From Zoroaster sp. YZ-2022 (Eukaryota > Echinodermata > Asteroidea > Forcipulatida > Zoroasteridae), in contig CM055822.1 of the NCBI GenBank assembly GCA_029582265.1, forward strand, positions 37,712,679 to 37,776,678: a DNA stretch of 64,000 nucleotides, given 5' to 3'. Under the pieces are notes generated by a model. That model was given only the letters and a program-made list of their open reading frames with translations, was not told where the DNA came from and did not search any database. Positions within the stretch are counted from its first letter, which is position 1, and each line of letters opens with the position of its first letter. Both the position numbers and the translations under genes were made by a program. This document shows positions 12,985 through 25,255 of the stretch, one piece after another.

Positions 12985-13103
12985 TTTTTTCATCTTTCCA
13001 GTCCCATATCATTTATTAATTTTTCTAATGTTTAATTAAATCAGGAATAAGAATTTCTCGCGGATTTCAATATAAATATTTAAAAATCCTCAGATTTGAG
13101 TAA
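12985..13103 (+). repeat. Direct repeat flanking the 13104-14817 element, left copy
   Basis: CATCTTTCCAGTCC..ATAT, TTCTAATGTTTAATTAAATC, and CAGATTTGAG occur here immediately before the element. They recur at 14860-14975, beyond its other end, at roughly 85 percent identity by eye. Confidence 0.75.
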
Positions 13104-14817
13104 TTAGGTGTTCGGGTATGTACCCGAAACACCTATTGTTTTTGTTCGTTTTTTTTCTTTTCTTCTCCTTCTTCTTCTCCGGATAGATTGTCTACAAAAA
13201 AACACATACTTGCAAACTTCACATATACTTAGAACTTAACACGTAGATGAAACAGAATTTGTGACAAGAATTTGTGATGTCATGATGAGGTCATCAGATA
13301 TCGAATTACGATAAATCAAAGTTTAATATTTAAAAAAATCATATCTAAACAACCACAAGGGGTAAATTCACAATTTTTGTACCACTGTACAGATCGTTAA
13401 TTGTCAAAACATATTTACAAAAAGATGACCCCAATTTGACCTTACTTCCTGTCCAAACCGGATGTCAAAGTTTAATATTTAAAAAAATCATATCTCAACA
13501 ACCACAAGGGGTAAATTCACAATTTTTGTACCATTATACAGACTGTTAATTGTCAAAAAAGATTTACAAAAAGATGACCCCAATTTGACCTTACTTCCTG
13601 TCCAAACCGGAAGTCAAAGTTTAATATTTAAAAAAATCATATCTCAACAACCACAAGAGGTAAATTCACATTTTGTGTAACATTGTACAGTGTATAGATT
13701 GTTGTCAAAAAATATTTACACAAAGGTGACCCCAATTTGACCTTACTTCCTGTCCAAACAGGAAGTCAAAGTTTAATATTTAAAAAAAATCATATCTCAA
13801 CAACCACAACTGGTAAATTCAGTTTTTGCACCATTGTACAGATTGTTAATTGTCAAAAAATATTTACACAAAGGTGACCCCAATTTGACCTTACTTCCTG
13901 TCCAAACCGGAAGTCAAAGTTTAATATTTAAAAAAAATCATATCTCAACAACCACAACTGGTAAATTCAGTTTTTGCACCATTGTACAGATTGTTAATTG
14001 TCAAAAAATATTTACACAAAGGTGACCCCAATTTGACCTTACTTCCTGTCCAAACCGGAAGTCAAAGTTTAATATTTAAAAAAATCATATCTCAACAACC
14101 ACAAGAGGTAAATTGAAATTTTTTGCACCATTGTATAGATTGTTAATTGTCGAAAAATATTTACACAAAGGTGACCCCAATTTGACCTTACTTCCTGTCC
14201 AAACAGGAAGTCAAAGTTTAATATTTAAAAAAATCATATCTCAACAACCACAACAGGTAAATTGACATTTTTTGCACCATTGTATAGATTGTTAATTGTC
14301 GAAAAATATTTACAAAAACATGACTTCAATTTGACCGTTACTTCCTGTCCAAACCGGAAGTCAAAGTTTAATATTTATGATCGATGTATGTAAAACCATC
14401 CGGTGAACAATAAAGATTCTGTGGCCAGTTTAAAAAAAATTCAGAATTTTTTTGAAATTTCAGGGTAATTAACATTATGTCGGTCTTGAAATTCCCTTGT
14501 AACCTTGTTGAGGATCTTCTAGGTGTAGTCTAAAGAGAAGTTTTATTCGATCATTATCATTCTTTTATTATACCATTGCATTTGAAATGAAGTTTGAATT
14601 TGGTGTAGGGCCTAATGTGATTAAGTTCAAATTATTGAAATGAACTTCAAACAAATCATCGTTGGTAACCACATCATATTTTACAGGGTACTCTTTAATA
14701 TGAAAAAAAAATAATAATGCAAAGTTTCTTTAAAAAACATTCTGACGTCATCATCACTGCCCTGACAAAACTCGAACACCTATGTGTTTGTAATATAACA
14801 AACACTTAAGTCTAGTT
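13104..14817 (-). mobile_element. Helentron/HINE-like element, copy C, with 149-bp core array
   Basis: This is the same architecture in reverse orientation. Reading the minus strand: AACTAGA (14817-14811), hairpin GTGTTTGT..ACAAACAC (14805-14784), AGGTGTTCG, a long core, then the 3' hairpin with CGGGT/ACCCG arms and the terminal CACCTAA next to host T at 13103. Homology to copies A and B is clearest in the last 60 bp (pyrimidine-rich CTTCTCC stretch) and the first 40 bp. The core differs: seven tandem units of about 149 bp occupy 13321-14366. This resembles the pearl and Tsp repeats described in bivalves and sea urchin. Confidence 0.72.
13321..14400 (+). repeat. Tandem array, about 149-bp unit, seven copies
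   Basis: Unit starts (GTTTAATATTTAAAAAAATC) fall at 13321, 13470, 13619, 13771, 13919, 14067, 14216 and a partial at 14366, so the periods are 149, 149, 152, 148, 148, 149 and 150. Each unit carries CATATCTCAACAACCACAA, GACCCCAATTTGACCTTAC and the short palindrome-like TTCCTGTCC..CCGGAAGT. The array is internal to the HINE-like element 13104-14817, and the ends of copies A and B contain a single diverged CTTCCGG..CCGGAAG segment. Confidence 0.9.
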
Positions 14818-14859
14818 TTTTTTCTGTTTTTTTATTTATATTCATTATTTTGTTGAAAT

Positions 14860-14975
14860 CATCTTTCCAGTCCAATATAATTTATAAATTGTTCTAATGT
14901 TTAATTAAATCAGGGATGAGAATCTTTTGCGTATTTCAGTGTAAAAATATGAAAATATTCTTCAGATTTGAGCAA
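14860..14975 (+). repeat. Direct repeat flanking the 13104-14817 element, right copy
   Basis: The partner of 12985-13103. It is far too long and diverged for a target-site duplication, so the duplication probably predates the insertion. Confidence 0.75.
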
Positions 14976-16480
14976 TTTTTTTTTTCATTATTTTTGTTAA
15001 ATTTTTTTTTAACACATTTTTTTTGTATTTCTTATTTTTTGGATTAGTGCAGAAATATGAGCTAAACAATAAATTATCCTCTGAAAAAACCCAGAATGCA
15101 GCTCAGACCACCAAAAATGCCTCAGCTTTTAAAGTATTTGGCAACCCCTTGGCCCAATCACGTGCGCCAAAATGCCGTGAATGGCGTCTGCGAAATGCTG
15201 CGAATAAAATTTCCTTTTTTTTTTCATTTTCCTGATCTCATCCCTTAACTTTTACAGGTGCCTGTCATTTGTAAATCAGCACTACAATTACAAAATAAAC
15301 TAATAATTGAATTAGCCTGGAAATACATGTAGGTTATTATTCTTCCTCTTTTCCCAAGCATTCCAGTGATACCAACCTTTTGAAAATTGGACAAGAATTA
15401 AGAAAGTTTATATATGGAGAAAATCGGACGAGTATTTTTTGAGGAATCCTGTTTTATTTAATAAAGTATACAGCATTCGATGAAGCGCGACTGTCCATAC
15501 ACTGTGTACATCCCTAATGGCAACAAAACCGTTGAATCAGCCTACACATACCGTGATACACACGCACAGCGTTCGTGCTCGTTTCCCTCATAAGAGCTTT
15601 GAAAGGGTGTAAAAAATACACTCTCCGCTCAAAACTACACACAATTACGGCTCAAAACTTTCACATATGATAGAAAAGAGGTGTAAAATTCATTCACACA
15701 CTACTCTTACCTTTCAACTTGAAGATTTCACCTCAAAAAACGGTGTTTAATTTTTATCTCTTCGTAACTTCGGTTGTAGAGTAGTTATGGAGATCGAGCA
15801 AGCATGGCTATGTAAAGGAGCCCTTTGACTTAATATGGAAACCCGTTTTCATGTCAATCACAATGTACTTGGGTGCGGAGACAGCTCCAAAGTGGATGCC
15901 ATCAGCAGAGCGCGCCAAATTTTACGGGCAGAATGCACGCGATCTCGGAACACTTCGCGAAAGGCTGGGCGGGCGAGAGTGGTTCATTCATAAAAACCTA
16001 GGCTTTCGCACGTAGTTCAGATTGCTATTTTATGTACATTGTTGGATAGCTGAAACTATATGCTTTCCAATGAGCTATTACCATGATTACATGTAAGATT
16101 TCGACGGGCAAAAGTAGTAAAAAAAATTTAGATTAAAATGTTGATGTTTTTTGTTGCGGGCGTTGCGCTGTGCGTGTGGAGGGCTTCGGTCAAGCACGTA
16201 CAAACTGAAACCCTACTTATACATGTATCAATCGTTGTGTAAATGTCTTTTCAAGACCTTGACAATGATATTGATACCACTATTGGAATCTGTTGATTTT
16301 GACATATTTTGTCACATGACAGACACATACATACAGACTACAGTACGATGGCTATACAATCATTCATACAATGACAATGTTGCCTTTTTGTGTTCTATTT
16401 TTATTACATGTTTTATAGATTATCAATCTATTTTCTTGGCCTTTGTGGGGGAAAATAAATAACACAGGTACTCTACTTAC
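14976..16480. other. No gene seen
   Basis: AT-rich DNA downstream of the MARVEL first exon on the minus strand. Its next exon would be expected here or further left but was not identified. Confidence 0.45.
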
Positions 16481-16615
16481 AATTTCAACTATCCGTAAAA
16501 TCCCAGGGATAGAGGTAATATAACCCCTGTCCAATGTCAGCGGGGGCGACTGCACTGTGGTTGTGGTGGTTGTGGTAGTGGTACTGTGGCTGTCCGGAAA
16601 AGCAGGGTCGTCCAT
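16481..16615 (-). CDS. First coding exon of a MARVEL-domain membrane protein
   Basis: ATG at 16615 opens a 45-codon exon ending GAAATT|GTAAGT (phase 0). It encodes MDDPAFPDSH, a run of nine threonines, VQSPPL, then LDRGYITSIPGILRIVEI. The last part matches the entry into the first transmembrane helix of MARVEL proteins of the CMTM/MAL/plasmolipin group, tetraspan proteins of vesicle and junction membranes, where a short polar N-terminus is followed by a Y-x-x-S-x-x-G-I-L-x-x-x-E-I pattern. The frame is open upstream to 16672, but ATG 16615 suits the family's short N-tail best. Later exons should lie at lower coordinates; I could not find them, and they may fall beyond the window edge. The threonine run is encoded by a repeat of ACC/ACA codons that could vary in length. 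Confidence 0.6.
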
Positions 16616-17316
16616 TTTTTGGCTCGCTGATTTCAATCTAGTGTACTCTGTTACTTTGTAGAATGCTGACACAATGGTCCAAATAACTAGATATTTAATG
16701 TTTCAGGCTTAGCCTACACAGTCGATTTGATGAATAGAATAAGGTACGAACTAACGTCGCTAGTAAGTAGTAGTATACCAACCGAATTACTTTGGCTATC
16801 ATCAGACCATACACTGAGTGATACTGTATACAGCAGGCAGGCTGCGCGATGCGCTTTATACTATAGTAAGTTAGAGCAAGTTAGCTAAGCTGTAGCTGAG
16901 CTGAGCTGCTGCAGGTTGATTGTTTGTCGACGTCTAGCTACGTACAGCTAGCGCCAAAATCATAGTGCAATGAAGGCGCCCAAAAGATGATACAATGTGA
17001 TTTCTCGTACATGCTGATTTTGAAAAGTAAAAACCGCCCAAGTGGGCTTTACAAATTGATATGATCAAGGCGTCAGGGAACCCCTCTTCTACATCCATGA
17101 TTAATACGCAGTACGTGAAACAAAATCCACAGGTTACAGACTATTATGACACATCTAATTCCCAGCATTGACAAATTCTCACGTGGAACTGTAACAGTTA
17201 TGATCTCATCAACTCAACCGCTGTGGCACGAAATATTTAGGTACATGTACATGATGTCAACTTGAAACAGGAAAAGCAATATACCTTTATATATAATTTG
17301 TATTGGCCTATACAAA
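16616..17316 (-). promoter_or_regulatory. Probable 5' region of the MARVEL gene
   Basis: It contains AGCTAGCT/GAGCTGAGCTGC repeats near 16870-16910 and no coding frame. Promoter location is inferred only from its position upstream of the first coding exon. Confidence 0.25.
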
Positions 17317-17455
17317 TGATTTGATTTGATTTGATTTGATTTGATTTGATATTATTTTATTTTATTTTATTTTATATTTATTTAATTAAATTTAATTTTA
17401 TATTTATTTAATTTAATTTAATTTAATTTTATATTAATTTAATTAAATTTAATTT
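17317..17455 (+). repeat. Compound AT-rich microsatellite
   Basis: (TTTGA)n, then (TTTTA)n, then TTTAATTTAATTTAA-type repeats. Confidence 0.92.
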
Positions 17456-17672
17456 TTTGGGGGTTGTTAATGGGACCAAATGGGTCACACAGATGAAGGG
17501 GCGTATAGCGAAGACATTCTTTTGGGGGTGTGGAATACAATTTGCCGACTGACAGGATGCAGTTTGCAGTCGAGGATTGTTTAATTTGACTGCATCAATT
17601 CGTCGCGAAAAGACCATCAAATTTTAAGATAATTGAAGTCATGAACAAACCCTTGCCGAAAAAGAGATAATC

Positions 17673-17888
17673 ATCGGATCAGCTAGAGTAGACTCATCAG
17701 GGCATGGAATCGAGTTTGAGATCACGCACAGTAGTGACTTTAAATTAATGGCTGTGCAGCACGCAGCAACCGACGGTTATGACCTTATGATCAATGTCAT
17801 GAAAATCATACCCCAATATTATTTTCAGTCGCCGAGTAAAACTAGCACTCCGATTCCATGCCCTGTTGATCGTGATAATTTTGTTCCC
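17673..17888. mobile_element. MITE family G, degraded copy
   Basis: CAGGGCATGGAATCGAGTTT near 17700 and the inverted CCGATTCCATGCCCTGTTGA near 17855 mark the two arms. The terminal bases are eroded. Confidence 0.45.
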
Positions 17889-18069
17889 AACGCACTCGAG
17901 TTGTGAATGTCAGGAACAAAATAATGATTGCTTGGAAATTAATTTGAAAAAAGCAATATAAAAAAAAATAATAATTAGATCGGATCAGTAAAAAGTAGTG
18001 AATCTGAATGTGCTTTAATGAAAAAAATTATATTTTAACCCTAACGTCCTAGGCATTCATTTGGGGTCC

Positions 18070-18300
18070 AGTACACTGTACTACAAAATACTACTCAATT
18101 CTCATAGACCAGTGTAGTAAAAGTACACTGTACTACAAAATACTACTCAATTCTCATAGACCAAAGTAGTAAAAGTACTCCATACTACAAAATACTACTC
18201 AATTCTCATAGACCAGTGTAATGAGTAAAAGTACACTGTACTACAAAATACTACTCAATTCTCATAGACCAGTGTAGTAAAAGTACTCCATACTGCAGTT
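18070..18300 (+). repeat. 52-bp tandem repeat, 4.4 copies
   Basis: Units begin GTACACTGTACTACAAAATA or GTACTCCATACTACAAAATA, then CTACTCAATTCTCATAGACC. One unit has a 4-bp insertion (AATG before AGTAAAA). The array ends at 18300, next to an inverted piece (AGTAGTATTTTGTAGTATT). Confidence 0.88.
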
Positions 18301-18504
18301 TACTCAAGTAGTATTTTGTAGTATTCAGTGAGGTTAGGGATAAAGGAAACACTTGAGTATGAGAGGAGTTTACTCTCACACGTGATCTTTTTGATGGAGA
18401 TCATAAATTACTATGGATGGATATACAAATATAGATGAAATTTGATGGTTGTTTACTGACCCTCAACATTTATAACGATAGTACATAGGTAAGGGCAGAT
18501 TACC

Positions 18505-18532
18505 CCCCCCCCCCCCCACACACACACACACC
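18505..18532 (+). repeat. Poly-C / (CA)n simple repeat
   Basis: A run of about 16 C followed by CACACACACACAC. Confidence 0.9.
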
Positions 18533-18896
18533 ACCGTCCCATAAACTAAATGTCGTCGGTTACTGAGACGCAATAGAAACTTACCACTTGTTTTGTAATA
18601 GCATAAAATTGTAATGGTTCAAAATAAGACAACACAACAATTTGGATTAGAAATGTTGGCATTTTATTGAGGAAATGTCCACGTTTTGTCCACTGTACTC
18701 GATCCCATCTGTATCCACTTCACCGCGAGTGCACATATTACATTTGTGCATTGTGATTACTGATAATTTAAGGTCGAAAAAGTGGTAAGTTTCTATTGCG
18801 TCACAGTATACATGTAGTTTTTCGTTGTATTTGTTCTTTTTTGGGAAAAGTGCGAGGGAGGGAGGAATACAGAAACACAAAGATGCCGTATAAGTA

Positions 18897-20550
18897 CACC
18901 ACAGAAGATAAATGTATTATTTAATGATGAAAAAACAGTACATAATATGACAAGTTAATTAACGTAACTACAACAAATGTATGTTTTCCTATTTACAATA
19001 TAGTCTGTCATATTCAAATAAAAAAGAATAATGTCTATTCAAGCCATGCATCTTAGGTGTACCACACTGTACTTTGTAGGCCTATACAATGTAATTAACG
19101 AGGCCGGGGTATATATTGGTGCTTTGTATAAAATTAAGCACATTTCATCCCTCTAGTGAAAGAAATATATAATGAAACTATAACAGAGTGATTTATCTGA
19201 AGTAAAAAAAAATCCTGAAAAATGGGTAGCGTGCCTGGATCTCCCTTTGATCTAGAGGACAAAGACCCCTGACGGCCGTTTAATTTGGGAGTATTTACAG
19301 ACTCTCCACATCCGCACAAACAAGAAACACGAGGTTTGGATGGACACAATACAGGCTACTTTTTTTTGCTTAGTGGCGACTTCTCTTCTTTTGATAACAT
19401 ATCGAAGCAAAAGAAGATTCGTAAAAAATCCTAAAATCAAGAAAAATCCGGAGAAATCACAGGCCTGTATGATACTTTTCTTGAAAACTGAATGGTTGAG
19501 AAGCATAAAAGCATGAAGGTACAAATATGTTCCTTCAATACTTGAAGGCCTACATAAAACATGACAAGAGTTTTAACCTTTTGGAAAAATTGGTGCATGC
19601 CAGTGTTCTGATTACGTTATTTTATATGTTGCTTTTTTATAAATAAAATAAAAAGATTTAAAAAAAATAAAAAATAAAAATAAAATAAACAGGAGGGAGT
19701 GTTAGTTTTTTTTTTTAAGTTTTCTTTTTGTATTTTTTGCAGGGGTGTAATTCGAAGCTAAAACATTCCTGAAAAATGGGTAGCGGGCCTGTGAATCACG
19801 TTGGTCTTGAGGACAAAACCTCTGAACCTCCTGGATGTTTAATTTTGGAGGATTTACAGACTCTCCACATCTCTACAAACAATAAACTAGACACAACACA
19901 GGCTACTTCTTTCTTTCCTTGGTGGCTTCTCTTCTTTCAAGACATTTTTAGGAAAAGGGAGATTTGTAAAAAATCCTGAGAAGTCACATGCCTGTTTTTG
20001 GGCGGAGGATGGGGACTTGAATACTGAATAGAGAAACACAAATATCAGAACACCACATGCACACACAATTTATTGATGAAATAACAACAGTACATAAACA
20101 TAACAGTACATAAGTTAATTAACTGCAACAAATGTATACCTTATCCTATTTACAATAATATAGTCATACCAAGTATACCTCTCTATTCTAGCCACACATG
20201 TTTGGTGTACCACACTGTACTGTGTACATAGTATGTAATTAATTAAAGGGAATATACAACATTGGTCCTTTGTATAAAATTAAGTACATTTCAGTCCTTT
20301 AGTGAAAAAAATATATCATGAAACTATAACAGGGGCGTGATTTGACATAAGTAAAAAATCCTGAAAAATGGGTAGCATCCCTTTCTATAGAGGACAAATC
20401 CCCCCGAACCTCCTGATGGATTTGCAGACTCTCCACATCCCCACAAATAAGAAACTAGAAGTTTGGACACATTACAGGCTACTTCTTTCTTTCCTCTTGA
20501 TGCAAATGGAGATTTGCAAAATTTCCTGAAATCAGGAAAAATCACAACAA
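18897..20550 (+). repeat. Three diverged copies of a 300- to 650-bp repeat
   Basis: Copies lie at about 18897-19510, 19768-20010 (short) and 20060-20550. All share ATCCTGAAAAATGGGTAGC, GAGGACAAA..CC and ACAGACTCTCCACATC. Copies 1 and 3 also share GACAAGTTAATTAAC-like, GGTGTACCACACTGTACT and TTTGTATAAAATTAAG upstream. No coding frame is kept between copies. They read as tandem segmental duplications of non-coding DNA. Confidence 0.7.
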
Positions 20551-20560
20551 GTTTAATCAC

Positions 20561-21419
20561 AACTAGAAATTCAGAGTTTGTGAACAAACTCAAGGTGTTC
20601 GGAAGTGACGGTAATTGATGTCCTCATCAATTGGGATCATTGTTAAAATGTGACTTAAGATTGTTTTCAAAAGTAAGTTGCCTTACTCATTTCAAAGAAA
20701 TAGCTTTTCGGTATTGGCTTTTTCAACAGCCCTTTCCATTCGTACAAAAATGACACTGCAGTATTAAGTTAATACGATCTATGGTTTTAGAAATATTGTA
20801 GCGCACCCGTTATTGGCTTAAACGCCCAACCACACATCTATAAAATATATTTTATCCTATAAGAGCTTTAGCCTGTGACACCGCAAACGTCCCCGTGAAG
20901 ACCGCCAGCTGTTTTCCAGTAGATAACGATCTCAGTCTCTGCGGTTTGTAAACAATGGGCCCCAGAACCACGAGTGTCTGGTGTGTGTTAAGTCAATGGG
21001 ATTTTGGCCCAGAAAAGGAATTTTGAAGAAAAAAATCAAAACTTTGACCTTCCGGTACGACCGGAAGCAAATGTCAGACGATTTTGACGTTAACTTTTCA
21101 AATGTTGCCTAAGCCTTGATCTATCAGATCCCAGATTATGAACATCATAGCTTTAGTATATTTTGATATACAGTCGATAGCAAATGGTCATTTTTAAAAC
21201 TTAAATGGCTTGTAATTTGATACCTGATGACGTTACGTAACAACTTCTAGATTCATCTACATGATAAGGTCTTTATATGTGTGAAGTTTCAAGGTTGTGT
21301 GAAATTGTTAACTTGCACTTTCGATGTAGAGAAGAGTTAAGGAGAAGAAGAAGGAGAAGTAAAAAACAAAAAAACGGAACAATAACAATAGTTGTTCGGC
21401 TGAAAAGCCGAACACCTAA
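20561..21419 (+). mobile_element. Helentron/HINE-like element, copy A
   Basis: An 859-bp non-coding element. Left end: AACTAGA, hairpin at 20576-20589 (GTTTGT/ACAAAC), then AGGTGTTCGG at 20593-20602. Right end: hairpin at 21394-21413 with an 8-bp stem and GAAA loop, whose second arm overlaps CCGAACACCT, the reverse complement of the left motif. It terminates CTAA at 21419, followed by T. Hairpins at both ends, short subterminal inverted repeats, a CTRR-type terminus and no target duplication fit non-autonomous Helentron (HINE) elements. A terminal-inverted-repeat MITE is the alternative. Confidence 0.72.
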
Positions 21420-22080
21420 TAAGTGCTCACATTTGTGAGAAAACAAACGTATATTTTATGTTTAATAATAACAATTTCTGTTTTCTCTTAGATAAAAGCA
21501 TTTCAGTTGAAATACTTTCTCAGGAAGGTTGAGGGTTGAAACGTTTACCAACTTAAAATGGTGTTACCGCAAACATGAACTACTAATATGAGAACTGCAC
21601 ATCTAAACATACATAAGTGCTGTCTGCCATGAAATGGCCCTGGTACTCTTAAAGGACACTTTCTGTAAATTAACATTATGATTCCTTGCCTTTTAATCTA
21701 CTTAATTCAGATGTTTTGATATGCAAATATCAAAACAAAACATATTGTAATATTAAGAAAGATAAAACATTAGCAAGGCTGCTTATTTGAGTAGGTTATG
21801 TTTTTTTTTAAATAAATGTATATCTTAATATAAGCTATGGATGTACAGTGCATTTAATAACACTGAGAATACAGTAGTATGTACAATTTAATAAAATTCA
21901 AATTAATGACATTCAAATCTAAAAGTATACTCCGTCTTTATCCTGTACATTTTGTGCATACAATATAGACATTATTAAGACTAGTACTAGAAACGTTTGG
22001 ATTTATAAAAAAATAATAATACAAAAAAAAAGGGGGGAAAAAGGCATATTTTAATATAATTTATGGACTGTCAAGTTAAC
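21420..22080. other. No gene seen
   Basis: AT-rich, with CACATGAACT- and MITE-like scraps; no coding or RNA signal. Confidence 0.5.
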
Positions 22081-22296
22081 TTAAAAGCACAGTATCGTCA
22101 CGATCAGAGAAGACTTTCACCTTGGCATGGAATCGGTGTCCGAGCTTAAGAAGACCACATTGCCTGAAATTTACTGGCTCATTTATGCAGCAGCAACGGT
22201 TATATGACCTTATCATGAGGGGTATTATTTTCATTCACTGAGTTAACTATCTCTCCGATTCCATGCCCTGTTGATCGTGATGATATTGTCCCTTTA
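22081..22296. mobile_element. MITE family G, full copy
   Basis: The left end reads AGCACAGTATCGTCACGATCA and GGCATGGAATCGG. The right end is the reverse complement, CCGATTCCATGCCCTG, then TTGATCGTGATGATATTGTC and CCTTT. Related pieces lie at 1041-1200, 5160-5340, 17673-17888, 32504-32753, 51230-51300 and 51482-51545. Confidence 0.62.
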
Positions 22297-24727
22297 GGGT
22301 CTTCTTAAAGATTAAGGTACAACATCGGTAAAATTGGCAAAACATGCAACCCAAATTTATCAAATTTGTTCTTTTATCATTACCATGATTATTACAAAGA
22401 GATGAATATAAACTTTTGATTACATTTCAGTCAGTGCGCAACATCCGAGTTAGGCCTAATGAAGCTGTTGCGCAACAAAAATGAGCCTGAAAATGCACTC
22501 TCGAACATGCGAGTGTTTGAAAGTGCACCCACAAACACTATCTGCTCAGCAGCAAATGTTTCCACTATAGGACCGAAACTGATGGAACATTATCTTGAAA
22601 TGTTGTTCTCACTAAATTAAAAATAAAATAATCGCTTTGACGATATATTTGGGAGAAAACTATTCTTAAATTTTGGTATATATTCAACATATTTCTGCCG
22701 ATCCCTTCGTGTTATCCGCTCCCCTGACTGTTTCCCGTGGGTTGGGGACTTAAAAATGTCAAATATATTATCTTTAAGTATTACGCTATCGTAATGTACA
22801 AACAAATTCACTGCAGTTCAATGGAATAAACCTTTTTTCTTTCCTTAAAAAAGAGTTAAGACACGCTTATGATATCAAGCTTACAGAGAAAGATAAATAC
22901 GGGCTTAATGCACCACGTGTCATTGTTACTATGTTCTATATATCTATGGGTTTACTGCACGCGCAAGATTCAAATGGAGCGTAAAATACGCATGTGGCTA
23001 AGCGCGTACATGGAGCACGTCGGAACACCCCCAAACTGCGAAAGTTTATGGGGGCACAGAAAATGTACCCAAGAAGACAAACAGTTGAATCATGCTTCAT
23101 CTTATTCCAGATGGTTGTAAAATTGTTTTTAATCTTGAAAATACAAATATTTTTAAAGATTTTTTAAATAAAATGGTATAATTTGGAGAAGCTCTCAAAA
23201 GTTGTAATCAATATTCTTGAAAGACCAATAAAATGGAAAGTGGTTAAAATTTTTGCAAAAAGTATTTTATAACACTGAAATGTGTAAAAAATGAGGATCA
23301 GTATTTGTTTAAAAAATCATTGGAAGTGCAAAGTATTCATATCTTTTGGTTTCCACAGACAACAGCTTGTTGACTGCATAGAAGAATAAAATCACAGATG
23401 TTCATGGAAAGAAATGAGGTCATGTACATCCGTTAATATTTGTATCTAGTAAAATCAGTGGTTAAATAACTTTTTCCACTTTCACAAGCACTAAGTTTCC
23501 ACTAAATCATACAATTTCACTATGATTTTTATTTTTGTAACAAGCATGACTTAGATAAGTTTATGCAACCAGTAGTACGCCATAATTTTGTACGTTTTCC
23601 GAGAAATGCTAAGCCAAAGGTAAGTTCATCATTTCACGAGTGCGGCGAATTACGTACATGGACCCTTTTCAATAATTGGGATTGAATAATACATTCGATG
23701 GAGTTTAATAATATCAACTCAAATATGTGACCCGCTCCATTGAAATGAGGAATGTCCCACAACACGTTTCCGTGTAATGGACTTCCAAAGTTCACAAAGC
23801 GTGCATGACTGCATTATTACATTATCAATTTATCACATCCTAACACAGGAATGAAATGAACCAAAAATGAATGTTTGACATCATCAGAAAGCCCATTAAA
23901 TTCTCTTTAACTTGATATTCATACCTCAAAATAGACTTAATAATGTAAACTTTAGATTGATGGACAACTAGTGCATGACGAAACAGTATACAAAAATTAA
24001 TAAAATACATGTCTTGACTAACTCGCCAAAACTGTAAGCCCTGAATGTGATGACCAATAGCTGGATTTTTTTTAATTTTTTTTTTTTAATTTTTTTTAAT
24101 CAGATCGCAACCTTGTCCCCAGGGTCTACTTCGTGTTGGGAAATCCTTTGGGAAAGAGGTTAATTCATTGATCTTGACCTGAGTGTCTAATAATATTAGT
24201 AATATAATACAAGTGAGTGTTCAACAGTAGAAATAACTGGTATCTGTGTGTTTGTCACAAGAATGTTACTGTAATTTAAGTAGTTCATACATATAGTAAT
24301 GTCTCGGTAATGAACCATCGATTATTGGGGTGTGAATATCTCCCATGTTCGTAGCGGGAACAATGAATAGGAAGTTATGCTTTTTGGTTATTGGCATACA
24401 TGTACGTAGGTGCCTTAATATTAGCCGATTTACTACAGCGATAGCTGGTTAGTTTTGAGTCATCAAATTCCACCAGGCAAATATTCCCATCCATTTTCAT
24501 CTCCATGCAGCCAGTTTTTATATTGCGGTTTAGTTAATGTCCTTGATTTTGTTGCATTCTTGTATAAAATTTGTACACAATTTATTGCATGACTCTGAAC
24601 TGTTCGAACTAGAGTTGATGCAATAAGTAATAGTAACACAGAATTCTGATTACACCCTATGGAATACCATTTTCATGTACATACACTACACGTGTGAATA
24701 CATTTTGAATGCCAAATCTGCCTCATT
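22297..24727. other. No gene seen
   Basis: AT-rich DNA with a T-rich run at 24064-24100. There is no splice-consistent coding block on either strand. Confidence 0.5.
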
Positions 24728-25255
24728 GTGTATAAAGCCGAGAGATATTTAAATGAGGGAGTTAAAGAGGGAGTTAAAGAAACCGTTAATTACGTATGTT
24801 GTATAATGGCAAAAAGCTGTGGAAATTCACTTTTCAAGATTGATTTCATTTATTGCCTAGTCAAATTTGCTGATGTAATTTCTGTAATGCAATTTCAGGG
24901 CTCCCACCATCAAGGCCCCTGTGGTCCCGATTCTGAATTCATGAAGAACTTTTGTGCTGAGGACCGTTGGTCCCAATATATAACAAAGACAGTGCCCGTA
25001 ATTTTAAATTATTTGTCTCCCGGGTCCATTCATTGTCAATGTCATTGTAAGGACAGGGTAGATCATAGCGGGATTTCCCGGTTTGTTATAATAGTGACCC
25101 GCTCTACAAAACAGGGTATTACGTCGCGTTATGCTATTACACGTAAATGGCTTTTCAGAACTAATTACTACTCAATTGAGATTCCACATGGTGTCACCGC
25201 AATTAGTCTTACTTATCATCCTCACCATGCAAAGCTACAAGTTTTACCTACGTAA
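24728..25255 (+). other. Unrecognised 175-codon open frame
   Basis: This is the longest unexplained plus-strand frame outside transposons. It starts MYKAERYLNEGVKEGVKETV and contains GSHHQGPCGPDSEFMKNFCA and a Cys/His patch (HCQCHC). I recognise no family. The base GGCTCCCACC at 24899 is preceded by TGCAATTTCAG, a good splice acceptor, so part of it could be an exon. A run this long can arise by chance in this composition. I do not assert a gene. Confidence 0.15.

Noticed and set aside
13321..14366. CRISPR-like array
   Set aside because: The units are contiguous 149-bp tandem copies without unique spacers, inside a eukaryotic transposon.
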